Positions 39,801 through 47,835 of a DNA stretch of 64,000 nucleotides are shown here, in pieces. The DNA lies in the NCBI RefSeq assembly GCF_001548395.1, contig NZ_AP017367.1, forward strand, positions 3,199,001-3,263,000, given 5' to 3'. Each line of letters starts with the position of its first letter. The first letter of the stretch is position 1. Under the pieces are notes generated by a model. That model was not told the origin of the DNA. It ran no database searches and saw only the letters and a list, made by a program, of their open reading frames with translations. This DNA is from Leptolyngbya sp. O-77. GTDB taxonomy: Bacteria > Cyanobacteriota > Cyanobacteriia > Elainellales > Elainellaceae. Made by a program: the position numbers and the translations under genes.

Positions 39801-41615
39801 ATGAGCAGAAAACTCACGCAGATCTTTCGAGGTGGGTTGGTCAATCGGGGAGGACGACGCCAGAGGGGACATCAAGACGCAGAAGGGTTTTTGACCAAAC
39901 AGCAATGGAGGCTAGGCAGGCGCTTTAAGGGGCTGCTGCTGTTTGGCTTATCACTCTTACTCACGGTTGGCTTTACGCTCCGCCTGCTGCCGTCGGGGTT
40001 GTCGGATTCACCCGTGGCGATCGCCTCTACAGTCGTACAAACTCCGCTCTCGACCCGTGGCTCACAGATTCTCGACGCTTCGGGCAAAACGATTCTGCTG
40101 CGCGGGGTGAACTGGTTTGGCATCGAGACAGAAACCCACGCGCCGCATGGACTTTGGGCCCGCGACTATAAGCAAATGCTGGCGCAGATTCGCAGCCTCG
40201 GCTACAACGTGATTCGCCTGCCGTTCTCGATTCAATCGCTGCGATCGCAAACCATCAGCGGCGTGGATTTTTCCATCGGCAGCAACCGCGAATTGCAGGG
40301 CAAAACGCCCCTCGAAGTCATGGATCTGGTGATTCAGGAAGCCCAGCGCCAGGGTTTGATGATCCTGCTAGATTGCCACCGGCTGAATGACCAGCGCATT
40401 CCTGAACTATGGTACGGCGATGGCTTTACGGAGCAGGACTGGATCAGCACCTGGACGATGCTGGCAAACCGCTATCGAAACCAGGCGAACGTTATTGGGG
40501 CCGACCTCAAAAACGAGCCACACGGTCGAGCAAGCTGGGGCACAGGCGACCAGTCCACCGACTGGCGATTGGCCGCCGAGCGAGCCGGAAACAGCATTTT
40601 GAACGTGAACTCCAACTGGCTGATCGTAGTCGAAGGCGTGGAGAAAAACGTACCGGGTCAGCGGCTTGCGGTTCACTGGTGGGGCGGCAATCTGGAGGGT
40701 GTGCGAAACTATCCCGTGCGCCTGACCCGTCCCAATAAACTGGTGTACTCTCCTCACGAGTATGGCGCAGGAGTTTACAACCAAAGTTGGTTTAATGAAC
40801 CCAGCTTTCCCCAAAATCTGTATGAGCGCTGGGAGATCGGGTTCAACTATATTGCCCGCGAAGGCATCGCGCCGATTTTTGTAGGCGAGTTTGGCGGCAG
40901 ACAGGTCGATACCCGATCCAAAGAAGGGATTTGGCAGCGCCAGTTTGTCAATTTCATTGGGCAAAATCAGCTTCATTTCGCCTACTGGAGTTGGAACCCG
41001 AATAGCGGCGACACAGGCGGCATCTTGCAAGACAACTGGCAGACGATTCATGCGGACAAGCAGCAACTTTTGAACCAATTGCTGCCCGTGCCGGGGGTTG
41101 CGCCGGGGACGAGTCCATCACCCAGCCCCAGTCCATCACCCAGCCCCAGCCCGACTCCGAAGCCCAGTCCGTCGCCGAGTCCGAGTCCATCGCCCAGTCC
41201 GTCGCCCAGTCCCAGCCCATCGCCCAGTCCGAGTCCGTCACCCAGGCCGTCGCCGAGTCCGTCGCCTAGCCCCAGCCCCTCGCCCAGCCCATCGCCGAGT
41301 CCTAATCCCTCATCTGGACTCAGCACTAGCATAACGATGCAGTCAGACTGGCAGACTGGTTTCTGTACTGCCATTCGGGTGGCAAACCAGGGCCGCAGCG
41401 CGGTAAACAACTGGCGGCTGACGTTTGATATGAACCAGGCGACGATCAACCAGAGTTGGAATGGCACCTTTAGCCGTCAGGGTACGCGGTATACCGTTTC
41501 GCCGCCGAGTTGGGGACAGCGCTTGCAGCCAGGACAATCGGTTGATTTGGGCTTCTGTGCAAACAAGCAGGGATCGGATTATCGACCGAGAAATGCGATC
41601 GCCACTGCGATTTAG
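39801..41615 (+). CDS. Secreted GH5 cellulase with Pro-Ser linker and CBM2-like domain
   Basis: A 604-residue endo-beta-1,4-glucanase-like enzyme. A basic N-region leads to an export/anchor helix (GLLLFGLSLLLTVGFTLRLL). The GH5 barrel runs from about residue 80 to 425, with LRGVNWFGIET, the acid/base Glu in DLKNEPHG and the nucleophile Glu in FVGEFGG. A linker of about 65 residues made almost only of Pro-Ser pairs follows. The last 95 residues form a CBM2-like sandwich (WQTGFCTAIRVANQG, NNWRLTFDMNQATINQSWNG), with two cysteines that could pair. GGAGG lies 11 bases before the ATG at 39801; a TTG at 39729 is less likely. Expected role: cutting cellulose or cellulose-like sheath glucan outside the cell. 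Confidence 0.92.
   Translation: MSRKLTQIFRGGLVNRGGRRQRGHQDAEGFLTKQQWRLGRRFKGLLLFGLSLLLTVGFTLRLLPSGLSDSPVAIASTVVQTPLSTRGSQILDASGKTILLRGVNWFGIETETHAPHGLWARDYKQMLAQIRSLGYNVIRLPFSIQSLRSQTISGVDFSIGSNRELQGKTPLEVMDLVIQEAQRQGLMILLDCHRLNDQRIPELWYGDGFTEQDWISTWTMLANRYRNQANVIGADLKNEPHGRASWGTGDQSTDWRLAAERAGNSILNVNSNWLIVVEGVEKNVPGQRLAVHWWGGNLEGVRNYPVRLTRPNKLVYSPHEYGAGVYNQSWFNEPSFPQNLYERWEIGFNYIAREGIAPIFVGEFGGRQVDTRSKEGIWQRQFVNFIGQNQLHFAYWSWNPNSGDTGGILQDNWQTIHADKQQLLNQLLPVPGVAPGTSPSPSPSPSPSPSPTPKPSPSPSPSPSPSPSPSPSPSPSPSPSPRPSPSPSPSPSPSPSPSPSPNPSSGLSTSITMQSDWQTGFCTAIRVANQGRSAVNNWRLTFDMNQATINQSWNGTFSRQGTRYTVSPPSWGQRLQPGQSVDLGFCANKQGSDYRPRNAIATAI
41104..41310 (+). repeat. Pro-Ser linker-coding repeat
   Basis: About 200 bases of near-tandem hexamers (cccagt, ccgagt, ccatcg, cccagc types) encoding (Pro-Ser)n with rare Thr, Lys, Arg or Asn interruptions. 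Third-base variation shows the array is not a recent expansion, but length change by slippage is likely between strains. Confidence 0.9.
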
Positions 41616-41956
41616 GCAATTTAGGCGATTTTAGATTTTAGATTTTGGATTGAAGCTCTGGGCTGAACGGCCTGGATTGGTCGGGAAATCCGCAGTTGCC
41701 AAAATCAAAGATCAGCATTCTAAAATCGACTCTCTCTGGACGGCTTGATGCTAGGCTTTTTCTGCATCAGCCGTCTATTTTTGTGCTTATTTTGCGCTCG
41801 ATTTTTTGGCGCTCGATTTTTTGGCGCTCGAACCGCTTCGGTTCGGTCGATTCTCTGAAATGACGCTTGAGATGGCACTGTGGCTAAAGCGGCTGGAAAC
41901 CCCGCAGACGTTAGACAGACCATCCAAAATCCAAAATCCAAAATCCAAAATCGAAA
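41616..41956. other. Spacer between cellulase and aldehyde dehydrogenase genes, repeat-rich
   Basis: Holds aaaatcc-type repeats at 41629-41655 and 41925-41955, a terminator at 41739-41783 and a 15-bp tandem repeat gcgctcgattttttg at 41794-41831. The last copy runs into a 7-bp hairpin cGAACCG/CGGTTCg. No gene. Confidence 0.7.
41739..41783 (+). terminator. Terminator of the cellulase gene
   Basis: GACGGCTTGATGC at 41739-41751 pairs with GCATCAGCCGTC at 41764-41775 (12 bp with a single bulged T). TATTTTTG follows directly. A clear Rho-independent terminator about 120 bases after the stop. Confidence 0.8.
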
Positions 41957-43606
41957 TTACCCACCCAAAGCAGCGATCGCCACTTGTGCCAGCCGTTTCC
42001 AGCCGGGTCTTTCCAAAAATGCCACATAGCGCCGCGCCACCTGCTGCAAGGTGCGGTGGTTGGCAAACCAGATGGGCTTGGGGCGAATGTGGAACGGGGC
42101 GTAGACCACAGATTTTTGAGGATGGTCAAACAGGTAAGCGTTGTGAACGAAGCCGCGACCGGAGCCGATGTCGCTGAGGGGATTGCCAGGAAAAGCCCCC
42201 CAGGTGAGGGCGCTGAGCAGGAAGTTCATGCCTGTCCAGGCGTTAATCCCGATATTGCCATAGCGCAGTTGGGCGATCGCCCTATCCACCGCCTCTGCAT
42301 TCTGTCGTCGCGTTGCCGGGTCGATCAGCATTACGCAGGACAGCGTACCCCAGAGGGTTTCATTAGCAAAGTCTACGGCCTGTTGCAAAAACGCTGCGGT
42401 GTCGCCCGCGTCTAGGCTGACCTCGGCCAGCACGCCGCAAAAGGCTTCCGTCGTCAGGGCATACTCGCCGGGACTGGGGGGCACATCGGGAATTAGCGTC
42501 CAGGGTACGATATCAGGTGTACGGGGCGCGAGGGCGATCGCCTGCGGGTAGCGATCGAGAAACGCCTGGTAGCGATCCTGTGCGCCAGGATAGTAGGCCT
42601 TGCGGGCGGGTGTGGCAGCCAGCGCCGCCTTCAGCGCCGCCAAAAAGTCGTTTCGCTGCGGCCAATGTTTGGCCAGCACCAGCACCTTGCCTGCGACGCA
42701 GTTAAAGCTGGCGTTGTGGGCGACCATGCTGGCGACGTGCTGCGCCTGGTATTGCAAATCGCCAGCCGACCAGCGACCGGGCACCACCAAAATCGGCGTG
42801 ACGCAGCCCAGTTCTGAAGTGACAGGCTTGGCAATCGCGGGATGATTCGCTGCCTTGCGCTCGGCCTGTTCTGCGGGCGTGTTGCCCCAGAGGATCGCAT
42901 CGTGGGTGTGGTGCGATCCGGTGACGTGAATCGTGTCGATGCCTTCGTGCTGGCAAAGGAATGCGCCCACTGCTGCATCTCCGGTGATCATTGCCAGAAA
43001 CCCGCCCTCGATGAGGGGCTGCAAGGCAGTTTCCAGAAACGGCTTTACATAGTCATTCACCGGGTTGAGCTTGAGCAGCACCACCTGGTTTTCGGCAAAG
43101 AGTTTCGACAGCGCATCCATCGGGGCGATCGCCGACACATTGCCTGCCCCCAGCACCAGCGCCACGCCCGCAGTTGAGTTGCCACCCGGCCGGTAAACTC
43201 GCCCCTGGCTGGCGGGCTGGACTGGCTCGATCCACACCTCGCCCCGAAACCCCAGCCACATCAGCCGATCGTGCGGATTATCAGGAAACACCTGAGCTAC
43301 CTGCTGCCCGTCTGCCCGCAATCGCATGGACACAGGACGCGGCTGCCCACCGGCTGCCAATGCCTGAATCAGCAGCCGCAAGTTTAGCAGCAGGCCCACG
43401 GGCCCCAACAGCCACTCCTCGCCTGCCAGCGGCGCATTGGGATCAATACCCTTGGCGTGGCAAGCGGCGATCGCCCAATCCTCTGCTACTGCCACCGTTC
43501 CCGCAATACAGCGATGCAGCAAGTCTAGCCGCGCCGGAATCGGCAAAGTTGCCCAGGCAGACTTGTGGGCTTGGAGATGGGCGATCGCAGTGTCGGCAGC
43601 GTGCAT
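41957..43606 (-). CDS. Aldehyde dehydrogenase-family protein
   Basis: A 549-residue NAD(P)-dependent aldehyde dehydrogenase relative. The nucleotide-binding part shows VALVLGAGNVSAIAPMDALS and DTIHVTGSHHTHD; the general-base Glu is in VTSELGCVTPI and the catalytic Cys in NASFNCVAGKVLV. The C-terminal half has YGNIGINAWTGMNFLLSALT. It is longer than typical members and its motifs are divergent, as in a cyanobacterial subgroup with unknown substrate. The ATG at 43606 is preferred over a TTG six bases earlier. The ethylene-receptor kinase gene lies upstream on the same strand with an 86-base gap. Confidence 0.88.
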   Translation of the reverse strand: MHAADTAIAHLQAHKSAWATLPIPARLDLLHRCIAGTVAVAEDWAIAACHAKGIDPNAPLAGEEWLLGPVGLLLNLRLLIQALAAGGQPRPVSMRLRADGQQVAQVFPDNPHDRLMWLGFRGEVWIEPVQPASQGRVYRPGGNSTAGVALVLGAGNVSAIAPMDALSKLFAENQVVLLKLNPVNDYVKPFLETALQPLIEGGFLAMITGDAAVGAFLCQHEGIDTIHVTGSHHTHDAILWGNTPAEQAERKAANHPAIAKPVTSELGCVTPILVVPGRWSAGDLQYQAQHVASMVAHNASFNCVAGKVLVLAKHWPQRNDFLAALKAALAATPARKAYYPGAQDRYQAFLDRYPQAIALAPRTPDIVPWTLIPDVPPSPGEYALTTEAFCGVLAEVSLDAGDTAAFLQQAVDFANETLWGTLSCVMLIDPATRRQNAEAVDRAIAQLRYGNIGINAWTGMNFLLSALTWGAFPGNPLSDIGSGRGFVHNAYLFDHPQKSVVYAPFHIRPKPIWFANHRTLQQVARRYVAFLERPGWKRLAQVAIAALGG

Positions 43607-43692
43607 GGGCAAGGATTGGGCAGACGGGAGAGGGAGAGCGGGATAAAGTTTTGAAGGCTGCTACTTTGCTAACCCTATCACTCCATCCGCCC

Positions 43693-45867
43693 TCACTCCA
43701 TCCCACCCTTCGGCCAGGTAAACCAAAACGTGGTTCCTTGACCCAGCTCAGATTCCAGGTGAATCTCGCCGCCCTCGGTGTCGATGATTTTCTTGACGAT
43801 GGATAGGCCGATGCCCGTGCTTTCCTGATCGTCTTTGGACTTTAGCGTTTGGAAAATGGCAAAGATACGATCGTGATAGCAGGGGTCGATGCCGGGGCCG
43901 TCATCTGTAATGGTGAATCGAAGATGGCTGCCCTGATCGGCAACGGTGACTTCAACCCGTCCATCCGGGCGATCGCGGTGTTTGATGGCATTGCCAATCA
44001 GGTTTGCCAACACCTGGCTGAGCAGCAGCGGCTTGGTCGTCAGGGTTGGCAAATCTTCAGGGACAAGAATCTGCACGGTGTCCGGCGGGTCGAGCAAATC
44101 AATGACTTCATGCAGCAGCGTCGTCAGGTTGACGGTTTCCGTCGTCGTATCAGAGCGACCAATGCGAGAATATTCCAGCAGCCCGTTGATCAGCCCCTCC
44201 ATCCGGCGGACGCGGCTTTGCATCAGGGTGAGATGCTGCCGGGTTTCGTCTGGTAGGGAATCGTCTAAGTCTTCTTCGATCCAGTAGGCGAGGTTGGCGA
44301 TCGCCCGGAGCGGCGCTTTCAAATCATGGGACACCACATAGGCAAACTGGTCTAGCTCCTGATTGCGTTCGCGCACTTGCGCCGTACTTTGCGCCAGCAG
44401 CAGGTTCAACTGAGCCAACTCCTGCGCTCGCGCCTCTAGCTCTCGTTCGTCGCGCTTGCGCTCCGTTACTTCTTGCACCGTGACGTTGATGCCCTGCAAG
44501 TTGCCGTCTAGCCCCCACAGGGGATAGTAATTCGCCAGCCAGTCGCGCAGCACGCCCGGTTTCAGCGGCGTTTCTCCCTGCACCTCCAGGTTGAGAACGG
44601 GTTGTCCCGTGCTGGCAACCTGCCTCAAAACCCGTTCCTGATGCTCGGCCAGTTCTGGCACGATATCCCAAACCGTTTTGCCCAAGTGATCCTCGATGGG
44701 GATGCCGTTGATTTCTGCCAGAAAGTCATTCAGCCGCACATATCGAAACTGAGTGTCAAACACGCACAGACCAATCGGCGCAGTGGTGTAAATCGCCTCA
44801 ATTTCTGCAAGCTGTCGGCGGGTCGTCTCTTCGCTTTCGCGGAGGTTGGCTTCATCGAGCCTGCGCTGGGTCGTGTCGATCAGCACGCCCGACATTTGCA
44901 TGGGCTGCCCGTCTGCATCGTACTCGCAGCGACCCACCGAGTTGACCCAGCGCAGGCTGCCGTTGGGATGCCTTAGGCGATATTCGCAGCGAAAGGTCTG
45001 GCACTGGGCGATCGCCGCTTCTGTCACCGAGGCAGCCAAGGCCCGATCTTCAGGAAGAATCTGGGCTTTCCAGTCCTCCACGCCAAAATTCTCCAGACTG
45101 GACGGTTCGCGCCCCAAAATCCTGGCAAACTGCGGCGTACCCGTAATCCGATTAGAATCGATATCCCATTCCCAAAAGCCCATCTCTGCGGCATCCAGCG
45201 CCAGCGTTAGGCGATTGGCGTAGCGCTGAATTTCGGTGCGGGCTTGCTCAGTCTGGCTGCGGGCTTCTTGCTCTCGATGCAGCAGTTCTTCCATCTGATG
45301 ATTCGAAGCTTCGAGTTGGGCTGTACGCTCCGCCACCCGATCTTCGAGCTGGGCCTGATGGCATTTCAGCTCTGCCTCAATCGCCATGCGCTCGGCAATC
45401 TGCGCCTGGAGTTCCTGGTTTGCCTGTTCTAGCTGAGTCGGACTAGGCAGCGCCAGTGCATTAGGCACAATTGAAAACAGCTCTTTTGCTGTAAATAGGG
45501 ATATGCCTGCGGTCAGAAGCTTAATCGAACCCGACAGCCAGTAGTCTGGATGCCACAGCGTCCACACTTCCAGCAAATGCGTCGTACCGCAGGCCACGAT
45601 AAACGCGCCAAACAGCAGAAAAATATCGTTAAAGGGCAAATCCTTTCGCTTGCGAACAAAGTAGTACAGTGTCAGCGGAATGGAATAATATGCCAGCGCA
45701 ATCAGCACATCCGAACCGACATGTAGCCCAACCAGCCCCGGCTGCCACAAATAGCAGTGTCCATGTGGGATAAACGAAGACGCAGCAGACCCCATGCCCA
45801 GACTTGCTCCCTTATAAAACTGCCCGATACTGTCCCACCCCAATAGTCCAAGCCAGCGTGCAGCCAT
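43693..45867 (-). CDS. Ethylene-receptor-like PAS histidine kinase
   Basis: A 724-residue membrane sensor kinase. Residues 45-125 form the three-helix ethylene-binding domain: GSDVLIALAYYSIPLTLYYF and FGAFIVACGTTHLLEVW. The ligands and contacts of plant ETR1 (D25, Y32, I35, P36, C65, H69) all align at a constant offset of 28, as D53, Y60, I63, P64, C93 and H97, so Cu(I) and ethylene binding are likely. A coiled coil follows, then two PAS domains (about 220-340 and 350-475). The kinase core has the phospho-His in VVSHDLKAPL, N-box LIGNAIKH, DDGPGI and GIGLSIVKK. It has the same architecture type as Synechocystis SynEtr1 (slr1212), minus a phytochrome-like module. GGAGG precedes the ATG. No response-regulator gene adjoins. 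Confidence 0.93.
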   Translation of the reverse strand: MAARWLGLLGWDSIGQFYKGASLGMGSAASSFIPHGHCYLWQPGLVGLHVGSDVLIALAYYSIPLTLYYFVRKRKDLPFNDIFLLFGAFIVACGTTHLLEVWTLWHPDYWLSGSIKLLTAGISLFTAKELFSIVPNALALPSPTQLEQANQELQAQIAERMAIEAELKCHQAQLEDRVAERTAQLEASNHQMEELLHREQEARSQTEQARTEIQRYANRLTLALDAAEMGFWEWDIDSNRITGTPQFARILGREPSSLENFGVEDWKAQILPEDRALAASVTEAAIAQCQTFRCEYRLRHPNGSLRWVNSVGRCEYDADGQPMQMSGVLIDTTQRRLDEANLRESEETTRRQLAEIEAIYTTAPIGLCVFDTQFRYVRLNDFLAEINGIPIEDHLGKTVWDIVPELAEHQERVLRQVASTGQPVLNLEVQGETPLKPGVLRDWLANYYPLWGLDGNLQGINVTVQEVTERKRDERELEARAQELAQLNLLLAQSTAQVRERNQELDQFAYVVSHDLKAPLRAIANLAYWIEEDLDDSLPDETRQHLTLMQSRVRRMEGLINGLLEYSRIGRSDTTTETVNLTTLLHEVIDLLDPPDTVQILVPEDLPTLTTKPLLLSQVLANLIGNAIKHRDRPDGRVEVTVADQGSHLRFTITDDGPGIDPCYHDRIFAIFQTLKSKDDQESTGIGLSIVKKIIDTEGGEIHLESELGQGTTFWFTWPKGGME

Positions 45868-46986
45868 TCCCTACCTCCTCGACCCCACTGCGTCTCCCAG
45901 GTTTATCGCCGGTAAAGCCGCGCTTACAAAGTCTGTATTGCTCGCTGTGGTGATTCTGGTTAAAGCAACAAGATGCCATGCCCTGACCGGGTTCTTCGCA
46001 AATTGCGGTATGTGCAGCAACATAGGGCGCATCCTTGGTTGTCGTAAGGCTGATTGCAGTAAGGCTTGGGGTTCATTGGAATTCAGTCTCATTGGATCAT
46101 CGCTCACATCACTCAGCCCAGCAGGAATCATGAAATTATGTCTTGAGTTTTTGACAAATTCTGAGTGTTTGAGACATGAAAGCACGATCGGGCAAAGCGT
46201 TGCAATCTAGTTGCAAGGGGGGATACTAAGGTTGAACAGAGATTGAAAGGGTGCTGTTTCTCAACTGTTCCATTTGTGGATGGCTTGAGTTGAAAGGCTC
46301 AATTGTCACACCAGTCTTCTGGAAAATGTTGGGAACTCATTGGTGATATCCAAACGCCAGTCAAAACTTTGACCCTTTTCCTAGAGAACTTTTGCTGCTT
46401 CGACTTCGAGATTTTTCCCATCCCTCAAACCGCAGTCCAGCGTTGCAAATCATTCGCTGCTCAAGCCGAACAGTCGGTTGAACGCCTGAAAATTTCTGCC
46501 TAGAGCAGTCTCAAGCTCTCCAAGGCCCTGTCTGTCTCTGGAACCCTGACCGTTATGTGACTGAAGGGAACTCCTAATACAGCACCTAACTTAATCAATT
46601 TTTTATCATTTATCAATCATTGTTCCATAGTTGTTTGATTCGTTATGACTTGGGATCTTTTACGACTTATTTGCTGTGAGAATCTTAAAAGTGCATTTTC
46701 CCAATCACAGCTCTATCACCACCGGATTGCAGTTGTCTCCCAAGTTAGCGGTAGCTGATAGTATTGGTTTCCGACCAAGCCGGATTATGTGCTTAAGTGT
46801 TTCTACCTGCACCCGGCCGAGCTTAGCAAGAAGACTGCTGCTGCGATCGCTCTTGGTGTTGCCCTTTGCATTGCAAATCGTTGCGGCAGTGAGGCTGAAG
46901 GGGTGGCGGTCAACCCACAATGGACAGCGGGCGGTGAACGAGGTTGTTCGGAAAATAAAAAATAAAGTTGCCAAAAATAAAGTTGC
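45868..46986. other. 1.1-kb gene-free region upstream of the ethylene receptor
   Basis: Short frames here (for example 45871-46185 minus, 46303-46503 plus, 46676-46990 plus) have no ribosome-binding site or recognisable protein. The segment 46680-46980 has some coding flavour in several frames and could be a decayed transposase, but I could not align it to a family. It must contain the kinase promoter near 45870-46000. Confidence 0.45.
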
Positions 46987-47745
46987 CTAGGGCGACGTGG
47001 TGGGAAGGTCTGACAGCGGCTGACTGTCCATCGCCACGATTACGACGGTGATATTATCGCGCCCGCCCTTGTCCTTGGCGGCGTTGACCAGAGCTGCCGC
47101 CGCCTTGTCGCAGGCGCGAATCGACTTGAGGTGAAAGGCAATCAGGTGATCCGATAGCTCTTCCGTCAGTCCGTCGCTACAGAGCAAGAGGCGATCGCTC
47201 CCCTGCACATCAATGGGCTGCACGTCAATCTGTCGCAGATCTTCCCGCCCCAGGCATTTGGACAGGATATGTCGCCACGGATGCACACGGGCCTGATCCG
47301 GGGTAAGGTCACCCACCTTCATGGCGCGGGCCACCCAGGTATGATCTTCAGTAAGTTGCTCAAGCTTGGCTCCTCGCAGGCGATAGAGGCGCGAATCGCC
47401 GATATGGGCACACCAGGGCTGACCGTTGCGAAACATCACGACCACGGCCGTCGTGCCCATGTCCGACCGTTCGGGATGCCGAGACTGATCCTGAACAATC
47501 GCCCGATTGGCTATCAAAAAAGCCCGCTCCAATAGCGTCCGCGAGTCCTCTCCGGAAGTCCAGTGAGAGTCCAGATAGTTCTGAATCATCTTGGTGGCAA
47601 TCAGGCTTGCCTCCTGCCCGCCCGCATGTCCGCCCATGCCGTCTGCCACGATGAAAAATCGGCCGCTGGGGTCGATGTAGTAAGCGTCCTGATTAACGCT
47701 GCGGAGCAGTCCCGGGTCAGTAATTCCGGTGAAAAGGCACTTCAT
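46987..47745 (-). CDS. PP2C-family protein phosphatase (PPM)
   Basis: A 252-residue metal-dependent Ser/Thr phosphatase with all PPM motifs: SVNQDAYYI, FIVADGMGGHAGG, MGTTAVVVMF, AHIGDSRLYRL, LLLCSDGLTE and GGRDNITVV, which supply the Mn/Mg-binding aspartates. It is soluble, with no extra domain, like the stand-alone PrpC/Stp type that reverses bacterial Ser/Thr kinase signalling. An AarF/ABC1-type kinase-fold gene lies 90 bases upstream on the same strand, though that family is not a typical protein kinase partner. Confidence 0.94.
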   Translation of the reverse strand: MKCLFTGITDPGLLRSVNQDAYYIDPSGRFFIVADGMGGHAGGQEASLIATKMIQNYLDSHWTSGEDSRTLLERAFLIANRAIVQDQSRHPERSDMGTTAVVVMFRNGQPWCAHIGDSRLYRLRGAKLEQLTEDHTWVARAMKVGDLTPDQARVHPWRHILSKCLGREDLRQIDVQPIDVQGSDRLLLCSDGLTEELSDHLIAFHLKSIRACDKAAAALVNAAKDKGGRDNITVVIVAMDSQPLSDLPTTSP

Positions 47746-47835
47746 AATCGAAATAATCGAGGCAGCGGACGGAGAGATGAGACTCAGTAGGGTAAAACAC
47801 AGACGCTCGGGGTTAATGAAACCATAAGAAATGCC

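Noticed and set aside
45871..46185. 104-residue minus-strand frame next to the ethylene receptor
   Set aside because: No ribosome-binding site, low-complexity wording and no membrane or domain features; likely part of the promoter region.
46705..46974. Possible transposase remnant or small gene on the minus strand
   Set aside because: Some frames look faintly protein-like, but no motif, start or ribosome-binding site could be matched to a family.
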